21,152 nucleotides of DNA from an uncultured Bacillota bacterium (GCA_947383275.1 CANDCW010000043.1:1-21152); one strand, 5' to 3'; counted from the first letter of the stretch, positions 1-8,283 are shown. Notes: generated by a model not told the origin, from the sequence alone. Translations and numbers: made by a program.

Positions 1-82
1 AAACTACATTTTTTCCTCGGCGTTTTTTTACATTTTATCACTGGCGATGACACTCAATGAAATCTTAATGGAGGCGGCAAAT

Positions 83-823
83 ATGATCTATGTTACAGGC
101 GACACCCACAGAAATTTCTCCCGGTTCAGCCCTGACCGTTTCCCGGAAATGAGGGCCATGACAAAAGCGGACGTTGTAATCATCTGCGGTGACTGCGGTG
201 TCTTGTGGCATGGAGGCCGGAGAGACGAAATCCAGCTGGCGCTTCTCGAGGACCTGCCGTCCACCATAGCCTTCGTGGATGGAAACCATGAAAACTTCAC
301 CGCTCTTTCCAAACACCCCGTTGAGGAATGGAACGGCGGCAAAGTCCAATTCCTACGCCCCCACGTCATCCACCTCATGCGCGGGCAGATCTTCACGCTG
401 GAAGGCCGCACCTTCTTCACCATGGGCGGTGCCTCCTCCCATGACGTTGAGGACGGCATTCTGGACCCGGCCTCACCGGACTATTACGAAAGACTCCTCC
501 GTCTGCTCGGAGAGGGCCGGAGGCAGTATCGGATTATAGGCCAGTCCTGGTGGCCGGAGGAGCTGCCTTCGGAGGAAGAGTATGCCGAGGCTAGGCGGAA
601 TCTGGACACCCACGGCTGGACGGTGGACTACATCATCACCCACAGCCCACCCAGCGGCTTTGCGGAGAGACTCGGCCGTCCACGGGATGAACTGACGGAC
701 TTCCTAGAGGAAATCCGCCAGAAGGCCAGCTACCGTCGCTGGATGTTCGGCCACTGCCATAGGGACCAAGCAATTGATGAAAAGCACCTGCTTCTGTGGG
801 AACAGATCGTGAGGGTGATATAA
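83..823 (+). CDS. Calcineurin-like metallophosphoesterase
   Basis: The 246-residue product has the ordered metal-binding motifs of the calcineurin-like phosphoesterase fold: GDTH near residue 6, GDCG near 37, GNHE near 69, a THSPP histidine near 187 and GHCH near 223. These would hold a two-metal centre that hydrolyses phosphomono- or phosphodiesters; the substrate cannot be read from sequence. There is no signal peptide or membrane segment, so it is probably cytosolic. The start at 83 is chosen because GGAGG (70-74) lies 8 bases before it; the same frame is open from an ATG at 47 that has no ribosome site. It sits first in a run of plus-strand accessory genes. Small phosphoesterases of this kind are common cargo on clostridial mobile elements, so a defence or nucleotide-processing role is possible but unproven. 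Confidence 0.9.
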   Translation: MIYVTGDTHRNFSRFSPDRFPEMRAMTKADVVIICGDCGVLWHGGRRDEIQLALLEDLPSTIAFVDGNHENFTALSKHPVEEWNGGKVQFLRPHVIHLMRGQIFTLEGRTFFTMGGASSHDVEDGILDPASPDYYERLLRLLGEGRRQYRIIGQSWWPEELPSEEEYAEARRNLDTHGWTVDYIITHSPPSGFAERLGRPRDELTDFLEEIRQKASYRRWMFGHCHRDQAIDEKHLLLWEQIVRVI

Positions 824-859
824 AGGAGCTGTTGCTGCCGCATTTCTCTCTGCCCTGCA

Positions 860-887
860 TTGCGGTCATCGCATGGCAAGATATAAT
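860..887 (+). promoter_or_regulatory. Possible promoter for the first DUF6076 gene
   Basis: A perfect TATAAT lies at 882-887. The best upstream partner is TTGCGG at 860-865 with a 16-base spacer, which matches the -35 consensus only in TTG. The 149-base gap between the phosphoesterase and the next gene also carries a small perfect dyad, GTTCC-aga-GGAAC (944-956), just before the ribosome site. Confidence 0.35.
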
Positions 888-972
888 AGGTGTTTTTGTG
901 CCGGAAACTCAAGTAAAATCGACTGACATGCAAAATATAAGTTGTTCCAGAGGAACTTGATTGGAGGTAATC

Positions 973-1926
973 ATGTTTAGCGCACGATTCAGAGCCGCTA
1001 TCGTGGAAGGGAATGAAGTATACATCTTTGAAGAAGCGGGGCATCAACAGCCCACGGTCAAAAGCATCCCTTTCCCCAATAGCCTGATCACTTTTTCGTA
1101 TATGGATATGGACTCCGCCGCGCCGTTGTTTCAAAAAGCCGCCGATGCTTTCACCGCCCTGATCCGAACACACAGCGAAAAAGACAGCAGAGAGGGACTA
1201 TCAGCGTTGAATGCTTTGGCAGAACGGCATATTTTCTTTGAACCGCTCCGACAAGACTGGCGGGATCGGATCAGCACGGTGCGGACGCTGGACCGTTATA
1301 CGGAAAATGAGCTGCGTCCCACAGCGCTTCGCCGTCTCCCGGAGAATCTAAAGCTGATCCAGGAGCAGACACGCCGCTTCTTTTCTTGTGTTTTGGATAT
1401 GGATAAAGGCGGTGAAAACAATCCGCTTCCTGCCAAAATGGCGGAATACCTCGGCGGGAGCGAAGGTTCCGCTTTTCAGTTTACCCCGCTTGCCATGCGA
1501 TTTGAGCTTTTGGGGCAATACGGCCCCACAAATGTCCTCTATCCCAAATCGATCTATGACCTCGTTGACTACCATCTTCGTGAATGTGTCAATCGAAGAG
1601 TCAGGCTGCGCATCTGCAAACACTGCGGCCACTATTTTCCGGTAAGGGGCCGGATAACCGCCATGTACTGTGACCTTACCACAGACCAGAAGGGCCATAC
1701 GTGCAAACACACAGGTCCTTTTGGCGCTTGGGCCCAAAAAAACGATGGAGAACTCTTCAGGGCCTACCGTCTGGAATACAAGAGACGTTTTGCGTGGATC
1801 AAAGCGGGGCGGATCACAGCGGATGATTTCTATGCTTGGAGCAGGGTGTCCAGGGAAAAGCGAAAAGAATGCAGCGCCGGAAAAATCTCGCTGGAAGAAT
1901 ATATTGCATGGTTGAAAGCATCGTAA
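973..1926 (+). CDS. DUF6076-type Cys4 (CGNR-like) protein, copy 1
   Basis: The product has 317 residues. Its C-terminal half carries a probable zinc site, C215-x2-C218-x14-C233-x10-C244, in a context (RICKHCGHYF...MYCD) resembling the CGNR zinc finger of ABATE-type proteins, followed by a basic helical tail (YKRRFAWIKAGRIT, then KISLEEYIAWLK). I recognise it as the DUF6076 family, found on mobile elements of Clostridia; its function is unknown, and nucleic-acid binding is an inference from the Cys4 module and basic tail. The start is the ATG at 973, 5 bases after GGAGG (963-967); a TTG at 961 in the same frame overlaps the ribosome site and is rejected. A diverged paralogue with the same architecture lies at 10128-11087. 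Confidence 0.8.
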   Translation: MFSARFRAAIVEGNEVYIFEEAGHQQPTVKSIPFPNSLITFSYMDMDSAAPLFQKAADAFTALIRTHSEKDSREGLSALNALAERHIFFEPLRQDWRDRISTVRTLDRYTENELRPTALRRLPENLKLIQEQTRRFFSCVLDMDKGGENNPLPAKMAEYLGGSEGSAFQFTPLAMRFELLGQYGPTNVLYPKSIYDLVDYHLRECVNRRVRLRICKHCGHYFPVRGRITAMYCDLTTDQKGHTCKHTGPFGAWAQKNDGELFRAYRLEYKRRFAWIKAGRITADDFYAWSRVSREKRKECSAGKISLEEYIAWLKAS

Positions 1927-2008
1927 TCTCTGATTTTGTCAATCGCTCTCCGCAGCTACATCAATATTTTGGGCAGTTAGGGTGGATTGGTTCGCCCAAG
2001 GGAAGCAT

Positions 2009-2038
2009 TTGACGTGTTAAAGCCTTATATTGGATAAA
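2009..2038 (+). promoter_or_regulatory. Possible promoter for the DUF1016 gene
   Basis: TTGACG (2009-2014) is followed after 18 bases by GATAAA (2033-2038). A transcript would begin near 2045, just before the AGGAGG ribosome site at 2055-2060. The rest of the 1927-2067 gap shows nothing else I can name. Confidence 0.4.
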
Positions 2039-2067
2039 ACCGCCGTATGGAGAAAGGAGGAAAATCC

Positions 2068-2650
2068 GTGAATGTCAGGAAGAATACAGACTACAGCGCC
2101 ATGTTTATAGATTTAGAAGCGCTCCTGTCAGGTAGACTGCCGCAGATGAAGCTGTATTATAAGATTGGCAAGCTCGTCAGCGCCAGGTCTGAGAAAGGCG
2201 CCGCTGTTGCTGCCGCCGAGTATCTCAGCAAGAATTACCCTGACATTCCCGGCTTCTCCCCCAGGAATCTGCGCCGGATGCGGGAATTTTACCGGACGTA
2301 TGAAAACACACCAGAAATACTGGCAGAAGCCATGACCATCGGCTGGACACAGAATATCGTCATTTTGGAGAACTGCGTAACAGCCAAAGAACGTACTTGG
2401 TACATTGCCGCTGTCCAGCGGTTCCATTGGACTAAGGCCGAACTCCTGGAGAAAATTTCTGAGGGGATAGACGGAAACGATCCGCTGCCTCTCAGTTCCA
2501 TCGAAGATACAGAGGACGAACATCCTCTTTATAACATAGATGCATCAAACCCAGCCGCACCGAAAGGCAGTTATCAGGCGAATTTCTCTCGACTTGCAAG
2601 CCCGGCTGTGATATACTGGACAAAACAGCAATCTCAGGACTGCCGGAAGG
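2068..2650 (+). pseudogene. DUF1016 (YhcG) N-terminal domain, C-terminus lost
   Basis: Residues 1 to about 170 match the DUF1016 N-terminal domain, with the typical block GFSPRNLRRMREFY followed by a W-x-x-NIVILE segment. Full YhcG-type proteins add a C-terminal PD-(D/E)XK nuclease domain, which is absent here. The start is GTG at 2068: AGGAGG (2055-2060) lies 7 bases before it, while the ATG at 2047 is upstream of that ribosome site. The reading frame does not close before the next gene. It stays open to 3249, but from about 2650 it overlaps the ATPase gene in another frame and becomes Arg/Pro/Gly-rich shadow sequence. I read this as a gene whose natural 3' end was lost by deletion or frameshift. 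A translated 393-residue overlapping product is possible but unlikely. Confidence 0.65.
2589..2617 (+). promoter_or_regulatory. Possible extended -10 promoter for the ATPase gene
   Basis: TATACT (2612-2617) is preceded by TG at the extended -10 position (2609-2610). A 4/6 match to the -35 box, TCGACT (2589-2594), lies 17 bases upstream. It is inside the open frame of the DUF1016 remnant and would let the ATPase be expressed independently of it. Confidence 0.4.
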
Positions 2651-4273
2651 ATGGTGCGGAAGATGCCAGAATTCAAGACCAACGTTGTGACCGGCCCCGC
2701 CCTGCTGTCTCTGTCCGAGAATGTCCGAGGCTGGCAGAAGCGGGACTGCTACCGCCAATTGAACGCCTATCTGCACAACGCCGAGTGCGACCGGGTCTGT
2801 CTCCTCTTTGGCCTCCGGCGGACTGGGAAGACAACACTGCTCCGCCAGGCTGTTCTGGACATGACGCCCGAGGAGACGGCAAAAACGGCCTATATCAAGG
2901 CCACAAAGCAGGATACGATTGCGGACCTGAACCGGGATATGGAGCAGCTTCGCTCCTTGGGCTTTCGCTATGTACTTCTGGACGAGGTCACGCTGATGCG
3001 GGACTTCATCGACTCCGCCGCCCTCCTGTCCGATATCTACGCTGCCCAGGGTATGAAGATCGTCCTGTCCGGCACGGACTCCCTGGGATTCTGGTTTGCG
3101 CTCCGCCAGGAGCTTTACGACCGGGCGAAGATGATCCACACCACCTTCATCCCCTATCGGGAACACAGCCGCCTCCTGGGGATCAGCCAGATCGACGAGT
3201 ACATCCGTTACGGCGGCACGCTTCGGGCTGGGGAGCTGAACTTCGATGACGCGGAAGTGAATGCCGAGGACGCCTCCTTCCGGGATGACGAGTCCACCCG
3301 GCGGTATATTGACACCGCCATCTGCAAGAACATCCAGCACTCGCTGGCTTGCTGCGAGGACGGCGGGCACTTCCGGCACCTGCGCCCGCTCTATAAGGCC
3401 GGGGAACTGACCGGAGCCATCAACCGGATCATTGAGGACATGAACCACGCCTTCCTGGTATCCGTTCTGACCCGTGATTTCCTGTCTCATGACCTGGGCC
3501 TGGCGGCGAGGAATCTACGAAAAGAACGTGACCCGGAAAAACGGACAACCGCTCTGGACGAGATTGATACAAAAGCCGTTACGAAACGGCTCATGAACAT
3601 CCTGGAGATCCGCAACCGGCAGGAGCAGACCGTTCCAATTTCTAAAGTTCATGTGGCGGAGATCAAGGAATACCTTGCCGCGTTGGACCTCATCATGGAC
3701 TGCCCCATCGAAACGACCGCGCCGGGCAGTGAACCCGTAGAGCATATTCTCTTCACTCAGCCGGGAATGCGTTACTGCCAGGCGCAGGCGCTTGTCCATG
3801 CTCTGATGAAGGACGAGCTGTTTGCCAGCCTGAGTGAAAAGGACCGGGCCAATATCACCAGCCGAATTCTCGAAGAAGTCCGGGGACGGATGCTGGAAGA
3901 CATCATTCTGCTGGAAACCTCCAAGGCCCTGAGCAGCCGGTATAAGGTCTGCAAGCTCCAGTTCGCCAGCGGGGAATTTGATATGCTGGTCTATGACCGG
4001 GAGGAGAACTGCTGCGCGGCGTATGAAATCAAGCACAGCCGCCAAACAGCGCCCGAACAGGCCCGGCATTTGCGGGACGCTGAAAAATGCGCGCTTACGG
4101 AACGGCGGTTTGGAAAGCTGGCGGGCAAGTACGTCCTGTACCTTGGGGAGTCCCAGGATTCTGCTGATGGAATCCTATATCGCAATGCGGAGGAGTTCCT
4201 GAAAGGACTCCCCTCGATCCAGCTTCGGATGGATCGGACACCCTCTGACTACTCGGATCCCAGGAGAACATGA
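2651..4273 (+). CDS. AAA ATPase (AAA_14/DUF4143 type) with PD-(D/E)XK-like C-terminus
   Basis: The 540-residue protein starts with a P-loop ATPase domain: Walker A GLRRTGKTT at 54-62 and Walker B YVLLDEVT at 107-114. The C-terminal part has the pattern GEFD (441-444) then YEIKHS (458-463), fitting a PD-(D/E)XK-like fold with D444, E459 and K461 as candidate catalytic residues. This matches the AAA_14 plus DUF4143 family, which is common in bacteria, often associated with mobile DNA, and of unknown function. Start choice is uncertain: GGAAGG (2645-2650) touches the ATG at 2651, while an ATG at 2663 sits 12 bases beyond it. The stop overlaps the next start as ATGA, so the two are translationally coupled. 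Defence or addiction activity is only an inference. Confidence 0.85.
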   Translation: MVRKMPEFKTNVVTGPALLSLSENVRGWQKRDCYRQLNAYLHNAECDRVCLLFGLRRTGKTTLLRQAVLDMTPEETAKTAYIKATKQDTIADLNRDMEQLRSLGFRYVLLDEVTLMRDFIDSAALLSDIYAAQGMKIVLSGTDSLGFWFALRQELYDRAKMIHTTFIPYREHSRLLGISQIDEYIRYGGTLRAGELNFDDAEVNAEDASFRDDESTRRYIDTAICKNIQHSLACCEDGGHFRHLRPLYKAGELTGAINRIIEDMNHAFLVSVLTRDFLSHDLGLAARNLRKERDPEKRTTALDEIDTKAVTKRLMNILEIRNRQEQTVPISKVHVAEIKEYLAALDLIMDCPIETTAPGSEPVEHILFTQPGMRYCQAQALVHALMKDELFASLSEKDRANITSRILEEVRGRMLEDIILLETSKALSSRYKVCKLQFASGEFDMLVYDREENCCAAYEIKHSRQTAPEQARHLRDAEKCALTERRFGKLAGKYVLYLGESQDSADGILYRNAEEFLKGLPSIQLRMDRTPSDYSDPRRT

Positions 4274-4497
4274 TGTTATTCGGTAAACGCAGGAAACAAC
4301 CCGCTGCCGGCTATGACAAGAGCGGAAAAATTCCCGTCATCCGCTCCAGCATCTGCACCGGGGAACAGGTGGCGGGCTTCAAGGACATTGTCAGCGGCAA
4401 ATTCGAAGAGCTGATGCTGATTCGAAACACCCAGGATTTTCAGGAGTTCCTCTGTCGGTATCAGGTGGAGGAAACGGAGATCAAACGAGAGTGGTGA
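4273..4497 (+). CDS. Small conserved mobile-element protein, function unknown
   Basis: This encodes 74 residues from the ATG at 4273, or 75 from the ATG at 4270 that overlaps the ATPase stop. AGGAG (4262-4266) lies 6 bases before 4273 and 3 before 4270, favouring 4273. The N-terminus is basic (MLFGKRRKQ), followed by IPVIRSSICTGEQVAGFKD and an ELMLIRN segment. I recall similar 70-80 residue proteins on clostridial integrative elements, sometimes labelled aspartate dehydrogenase, but this one is far too short for such an enzyme and has no Rossmann motif. No function can be assigned. Coupling to the ATPase suggests the two act together. Confidence 0.75.
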   Translation: MLFGKRRKQPAAGYDKSGKIPVIRSSICTGEQVAGFKDIVSGKFEELMLIRNTQDFQEFLCRYQVEETEIKREW

Positions 4498-4672
4498 TAT
4501 TCCATGGGGTATCGGATCGTGTGCTTCAAAATGTCAGAAACTCTGTCGGCGTTATTTCAAAAATAGGGAGCAAATCCCCGCTAAAATAGAAGGGCTGAGA
4601 GTAAATACTTATACGCCGTCGTTCTCCCGCCGCATACTCCCGGGGTTCGAAAGTGGGCGTGCTTGCCAAAAC

Positions 4673-4709
4673 CCCGTGTAAGTCAATGATTTGCACGGGA
4701 TTTTTCTTT
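4673..4709 (+). terminator. Rho-independent terminator after the ATPase/small-protein pair
   Basis: CCCGTG (4673-4678) pairs with CACGGG (4694-4699). The stem can extend inward by five more pairs, two of them G-U, to about 11 bp with a CAATG loop. It is followed by ATTTTTCTTT. The stem also reads on the minus strand, where it could stop transcription leaving the integrase gene. The surrounding 4498-4787 stretch is otherwise non-coding. It includes a tRNA-T-loop-like GGTTCGAA (about 4643-4650) without a matching stem, so I do not call a tRNA. Confidence 0.7.
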
Positions 4710-4787
4710 GAAAATATTCCATTTTTTGAAAACCGGTTTGACTACTATTCGGTGTTGAGGGCATTCCGGTTGAGCTATGGATCTCTA

Positions 4788-5963
4788 TCAGATATCCAGT
4801 CCCCGCTGGAGCGTCTCGCTGGCCGCCTTCTTGTTCTTATCGAAAGCGTGGGTATAGATGTCCAGCGTGGTGGAAGGCTGGCTGTGACCCAGGAGACTGG
4901 CCACCGTCGCCACGTCGGTGCCATTGGCGATCAGCAGGCTGGCGTTGCTGTGCCTCAGCGAATGGACATTCAGCTTTTCCGGCAATCCGTTCTTCTTCAG
5001 GATCATTTTGAACCTCCAAGTGAAGGTGCTGGGCGTCATGGGATCCCGGCTGTCGTGCCTGCGGAACACGAAGTCATCCTCAGTCAGCTCGCGGTTTTCG
5101 TAAGCGTCCGCCTGCCAGACGCACTCCCGGCGGTACTCCTTCAGCAGGCTCTCCATCTCAGGCGAGAAGTAGACGTATCTGTCCCCTGCCGCCGTCTTGG
5201 TATCCTTGACGATGATGTCCTCCCCGGTGATCTTCACCACGTTCCGCTGGATGTGGATGCTGTTTTTCTCGTAGTCGATATCAGACCACTTCAGTCCGCA
5301 GCACTCTCCCCGCCGCATTCCGGTCGCGATGATCAGCTTGTAGTAGGTCTCATACTTGAGGCTCTCATTCTCCAGCGCCGCGATGATCTTCTGCATGGTT
5401 TCCTCGTCCGCGATCACCTTTTCCTTCTTTTTGCCGGAGTATTTGTAGGTTCTCCAGGCCGGATTGTGATTGATAAAGCCGCTCTCCATGGCATCGGAGA
5501 GGATCCCGCACAGGCATGCGTGGACTCCCTCTACCGTGTACTCGGAGAGCGGCTTTCCCGTATTCTGACTGATCTGCTTCCGCAGCTCGTTGTAAAGATC
5601 CCGGAAATTCTTGGGGCGGAGCTCCGTCAATTTATATCCGCCCAGGTGCGGCAGAAAACGGTCGATGTCCTGCTTGTCCCGGGCCAGCGTGGACTTCGCC
5701 AGCTTGTTGGGCGCAACGTCCCGCAGCCAGATCTGGACGTACTCCGCCATGGTAATGGACTTGTTTTCCGTCACCGGCGTGTCCTTGCACGCCCGCTCAA
5801 AGAGCACCGCCTGCTCGTTGAGCCATTTTTCTCTCTGCTTTGGCGTCAGATCCTCCGGCGGCCTCACCGTCTTCTGCTGCGGCAGCCGGCGCTTGCCGTT
5901 GTGATCGTAGCCCATGGAGACTACCAGGAGGTAACTGTTCCCTCGTTTTCGGATACTTGCCAT
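4788..5963 (-). CDS. Tyrosine recombinase/integrase 1
   Basis: The 391-residue protein is a phage/ICE-type tyrosine recombinase. It has an N-terminal arm-binding region (MASIRKRGNSYLL), a SAM-like core-binding domain around 70-160 and a C-terminal catalytic domain. Expected catalytic residues are present: R217 (TGMRRGE), K256 (in TKTAAGDR), H334 and R337 (HSLRH), H360 (LLGHSQ) and Y370 (DIYTHAF). It would cut and rejoin DNA at the element's attachment sites. The family-typical MASIRKRG start at 5963 is preferred over the extended frame to 6029; the ribosome site (AAGGGAAG) is only fair. It is the last gene of the minus-strand module, 125 bases after integrase 2. A hairpin (5983-6001) lies in that gap. 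Confidence 0.92.
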   Translation of the reverse strand: MASIRKRGNSYLLVVSMGYDHNGKRRLPQQKTVRPPEDLTPKQREKWLNEQAVLFERACKDTPVTENKSITMAEYVQIWLRDVAPNKLAKSTLARDKQDIDRFLPHLGGYKLTELRPKNFRDLYNELRKQISQNTGKPLSEYTVEGVHACLCGILSDAMESGFINHNPAWRTYKYSGKKKEKVIADEETMQKIIAALENESLKYETYYKLIIATGMRRGECCGLKWSDIDYEKNSIHIQRNVVKITGEDIIVKDTKTAAGDRYVYFSPEMESLLKEYRRECVWQADAYENRELTEDDFVFRRHDSRDPMTPSTFTWRFKMILKKNGLPEKLNVHSLRHSNASLLIANGTDVATVASLLGHSQPSTTLDIYTHAFDKNKKAASETLQRGLDI

Positions 5964-6088
5964 GTCTGCATCTTCCCTTCTGACCTCAGTCTGGCTGAGG
6001 TTTATTTTGGCAAGCACAACATACTCCAATTTCTGCTGTATAGCTACTGCTTTTTTGATCTTGGACGGAGATTCTACGAAAGCAACAA

Positions 6089-7267
6089 TCAGGCGCTTTC
6101 AGATTCTCTGCCGCTGAAATCAAACACGGTCTGCGCATGGACTTTCGCTGCCTGCCGCTTCAACTGCAGCTGCGGGTGGCAGTAGGTCCGCTCCAAGAAT
6201 CCGGTATCACCGTGACCGGCCAGCTCCGCCACAGTCTGTTTGTCCACGCCGTTGTGAAGCATCGTCGAAACAAAATAATGGCGGAGGGTGTGGAGGTGGA
6301 ATTCCCTTGAGAAATCATTCTGGTCATAGATCCTGCGAAGGTGCCTGCTGAACGTATCCGGGTGCATCAGCTTTCCCTTCTCATTCGTGAACACATAATC
6401 ACCCATCTCAAATCCGTTTTCCTGTGCCTCACGCATTTTCAAGTAGCAGTAACTGCGAAGAATGCTGGTCATATCCTCGCTGAGATAGATCGTCCGGCAC
6501 TGACCATTTTTCGTGGTTCCCTCGACCACGCCCTTCCCCGGAACCGAGCTGCGGGAACGGCCGACGGTCAGGATGCTCTCGTCCCCGTTCATGATGACGT
6601 CCTGCCACTTCAATGCACACAGTTCTCCCCTGCGGCATCCGGTGTAGATCGCCAGGGCGTAGAAGGTCTTGTAGGGATCCTCCTCATTAGCGAGGATATC
6701 CAGAAATCTGTGGGCCTCCTCATCTGTGGGAATCACCTGCGTCCTCGGAGCCGTCTCCGGCAGGTCGATCATCCGAGCGGGGTTCTTCTCGATGATCTCA
6801 TTTTTCTTAACGTCGCTCAGGACTGCGGAGACCACCGTCAGGTACTTCTGCACTGTGCTCTCCTGAATCGGCCTGCCCCGCCAGGTCCTTTTCCGAAGCT
6901 CCGCCAAGAGATTTTCCAGGGTGATGGGCCGGAGGCGGTTCAGCTTGATGTTTCCGATCATCGGATAGACGGTTTCCAGGGACTGGCGGTAGAACCCAAG
7001 GGTACCAGGCGCATACTTCGTCTGCCGCCCCAGCCAGCGGGTTGCGTACTCCTGGAAGGTCATCTCTCCGTCCTCGCTGTACCCACTCCTGACCTGCTTC
7101 TCAAACTCCTCTGCCTCATGAGCAACGTACTGCGGGATCCCTCTGCCGCCCACGGTCCGTGGAACGGTGATGGTCCTGGCCTTGCTGATCTTCCTGCCGT
7201 CAGGACGATAGCCGTTGCTTACGGTGATCTTGAATTTACGTGTGTCCAGCTTTTTGATACTTGCCAT
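6089..7267 (-). CDS. Tyrosine recombinase/integrase 2
   Basis: A second 392-residue tyrosine recombinase, clearly different from integrase 1. The catalytic set is complete: R212 (TGCRRGE), probable K253, H326 and R329 (HTLRH), H352 (AGHGD) and Y362 (RTYCH). AAAGGA lies 7 bases before the ATG at 7267. The start is only 14 bases after the relaxase stop, so the two genes are surely cotranscribed. It could integrate and excise the element alone or together with integrase 1. Which enzyme uses which attachment site cannot be told from sequence. Confidence 0.92.
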   Translation of the reverse strand: MASIKKLDTRKFKITVSNGYRPDGRKISKARTITVPRTVGGRGIPQYVAHEAEEFEKQVRSGYSEDGEMTFQEYATRWLGRQTKYAPGTLGFYRQSLETVYPMIGNIKLNRLRPITLENLLAELRKRTWRGRPIQESTVQKYLTVVSAVLSDVKKNEIIEKNPARMIDLPETAPRTQVIPTDEEAHRFLDILANEEDPYKTFYALAIYTGCRRGELCALKWQDVIMNGDESILTVGRSRSSVPGKGVVEGTTKNGQCRTIYLSEDMTSILRSYCYLKMREAQENGFEMGDYVFTNEKGKLMHPDTFSRHLRRIYDQNDFSREFHLHTLRHYFVSTMLHNGVDKQTVAELAGHGDTGFLERTYCHPQLQLKRQAAKVHAQTVFDFSGRESESA

Positions 7268-7281
7268 AGCGTTTCCTTTCT

Positions 7282-8283
7282 CTAGTACATATTCATACCC
7301 TGATTGTGCGTGTCGCCGGTGAGCTTCTGCCCCATCGCCAGTTTCTTCATCACCTCCCTGCGACGCTGCTTGCTGTCGGTCCAGACAGGCGGCGCGGGAA
7401 GCGGGGGCAGATCATCACTGCACTCTAAAGATCTAGCCAGCCGAATAATCCCGCTGGCCAGATCACCCATCCAGCCCTCATCCGGTTCCAGACTGCCGGG
7501 GCAGAATCCCACAGCCTGCCGGTAGGCGAACAGGGCTTCCAGGTTTTCCTTGAGGAAGGTCTCGTCGTGTAGACTGCTGTCCCGGCACTTCCGTCCATTG
7601 GGACAGGTGAAGGTGATGTGCTTCCGGGTATCCGTCCAGGTCACCTCGTAGCCCTCCTGCTCCATGTTTTCGATAAAGCTCTCCCGGTCTACGGCATACT
7701 CCAGCGCCTCGTTGATGGCCTGGATCAGATCCAGCTTCCAGCTGTCATTGCGCAGTCCGGCCTGATACTCGCCGGGCTTCATCCGTTTCCGCTTTGGGTA
7801 CTTCTCCGGCTCTTCCAGCACAATCAAACCGTGAGCCATGCAGATCTCGTCATTGATCTGCCGGTGGACCAGCAGGGTATCCCGGTTCTGGTGGAGCTTC
7901 CTGCCGTTCTCACAGCTGACGCTGTTCACCACCAGATGATTGTGGAGGCGGTTGGTGTCAATGTGGGTGGCGATCACAACCTCGTAACCAGGAAATGCCC
8001 TCTGCGCCAGCTCCAGGCCAATCACGTTGGCCTCCTGAGGCGTGAGATTATCATCCTCAGAAAAGGACTGCACGAAGTGATAGAACTGCCTGCCGTCCGT
8101 TTTTTGAAACCGCTGCTTGGTAGTCATCATCTCCAGGTAGGATGCCTGGGGCACGCAGTTACTCCCGGTGATCAAGCATGTACCATCCTGCACCGTTTTC
8201 TTTGCCTGCACCACATAAGACAGCACACCCAGCATCGCACCGGCGGTCTGCTTCTTGTTTCGGATTGCGGTGAAGGTAGCCAT
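7282..8283 (-). CDS. mobA: MOBP-type relaxase (MobA/VirD2-like)
   Basis: The relaxase nicks DNA at oriT, stays bound to the 5' end through a tyrosine and pilots the strand to a recipient. The 333-residue protein has an N-terminal Tyr candidate (LSYVVQ, Y23), a YHFVQSF segment near 68-74 and the metal-binding triad motif HIDTNRLHNH (107-116), all typical of the PF03432 relaxase family. The C-terminus is short for this family (many are 400 residues or more), so a helicase, primase or extra DNA-binding tail is lacking. Its start overlaps the mobC stop by one base (TGATG), indicating translational coupling. No coupling protein or type IV secretion gene lies in the window, so transfer would need a helper element. 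Confidence 0.9.
   Translation of the reverse strand: MATFTAIRNKKQTAGAMLGVLSYVVQAKKTVQDGTCLITGSNCVPQASYLEMMTTKQRFQKTDGRQFYHFVQSFSEDDNLTPQEANVIGLELAQRAFPGYEVVIATHIDTNRLHNHLVVNSVSCENGRKLHQNRDTLLVHRQINDEICMAHGLIVLEEPEKYPKRKRMKPGEYQAGLRNDSWKLDLIQAINEALEYAVDRESFIENMEQEGYEVTWTDTRKHITFTCPNGRKCRDSSLHDETFLKENLEALFAYRQAVGFCPGSLEPDEGWMGDLASGIIRLARSLECSDDLPPLPAPPVWTDSKQRRREVMKKLAMGQKLTGDTHNQGMNMY

Noticed and set aside
2492..3490. 332-residue minus-strand open frame opposite the ATPase gene
   Set aside because: The plus strand has Walker A and B motifs and a coherent 540-residue protein; the minus frame has no motif or ribosome site.
4630..4660. tRNA-like GGTTCGAA element
   Set aside because: The bases on either side do not form a T-stem, and no anticodon arm or acceptor stem can be built around it.
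4653..6185. 510-residue plus-strand open frame opposite integrase 1
   Set aside because: It is antisense to a clear tyrosine recombinase with all catalytic residues, has no ribosome site and shows no recognisable domain. Long antisense frames are expected in GC-rich genes.
6341..7285. 314-residue plus-strand open frame opposite integrase 2
   Set aside because: It lies wholly opposite a confident recombinase gene and has shadow-like composition.
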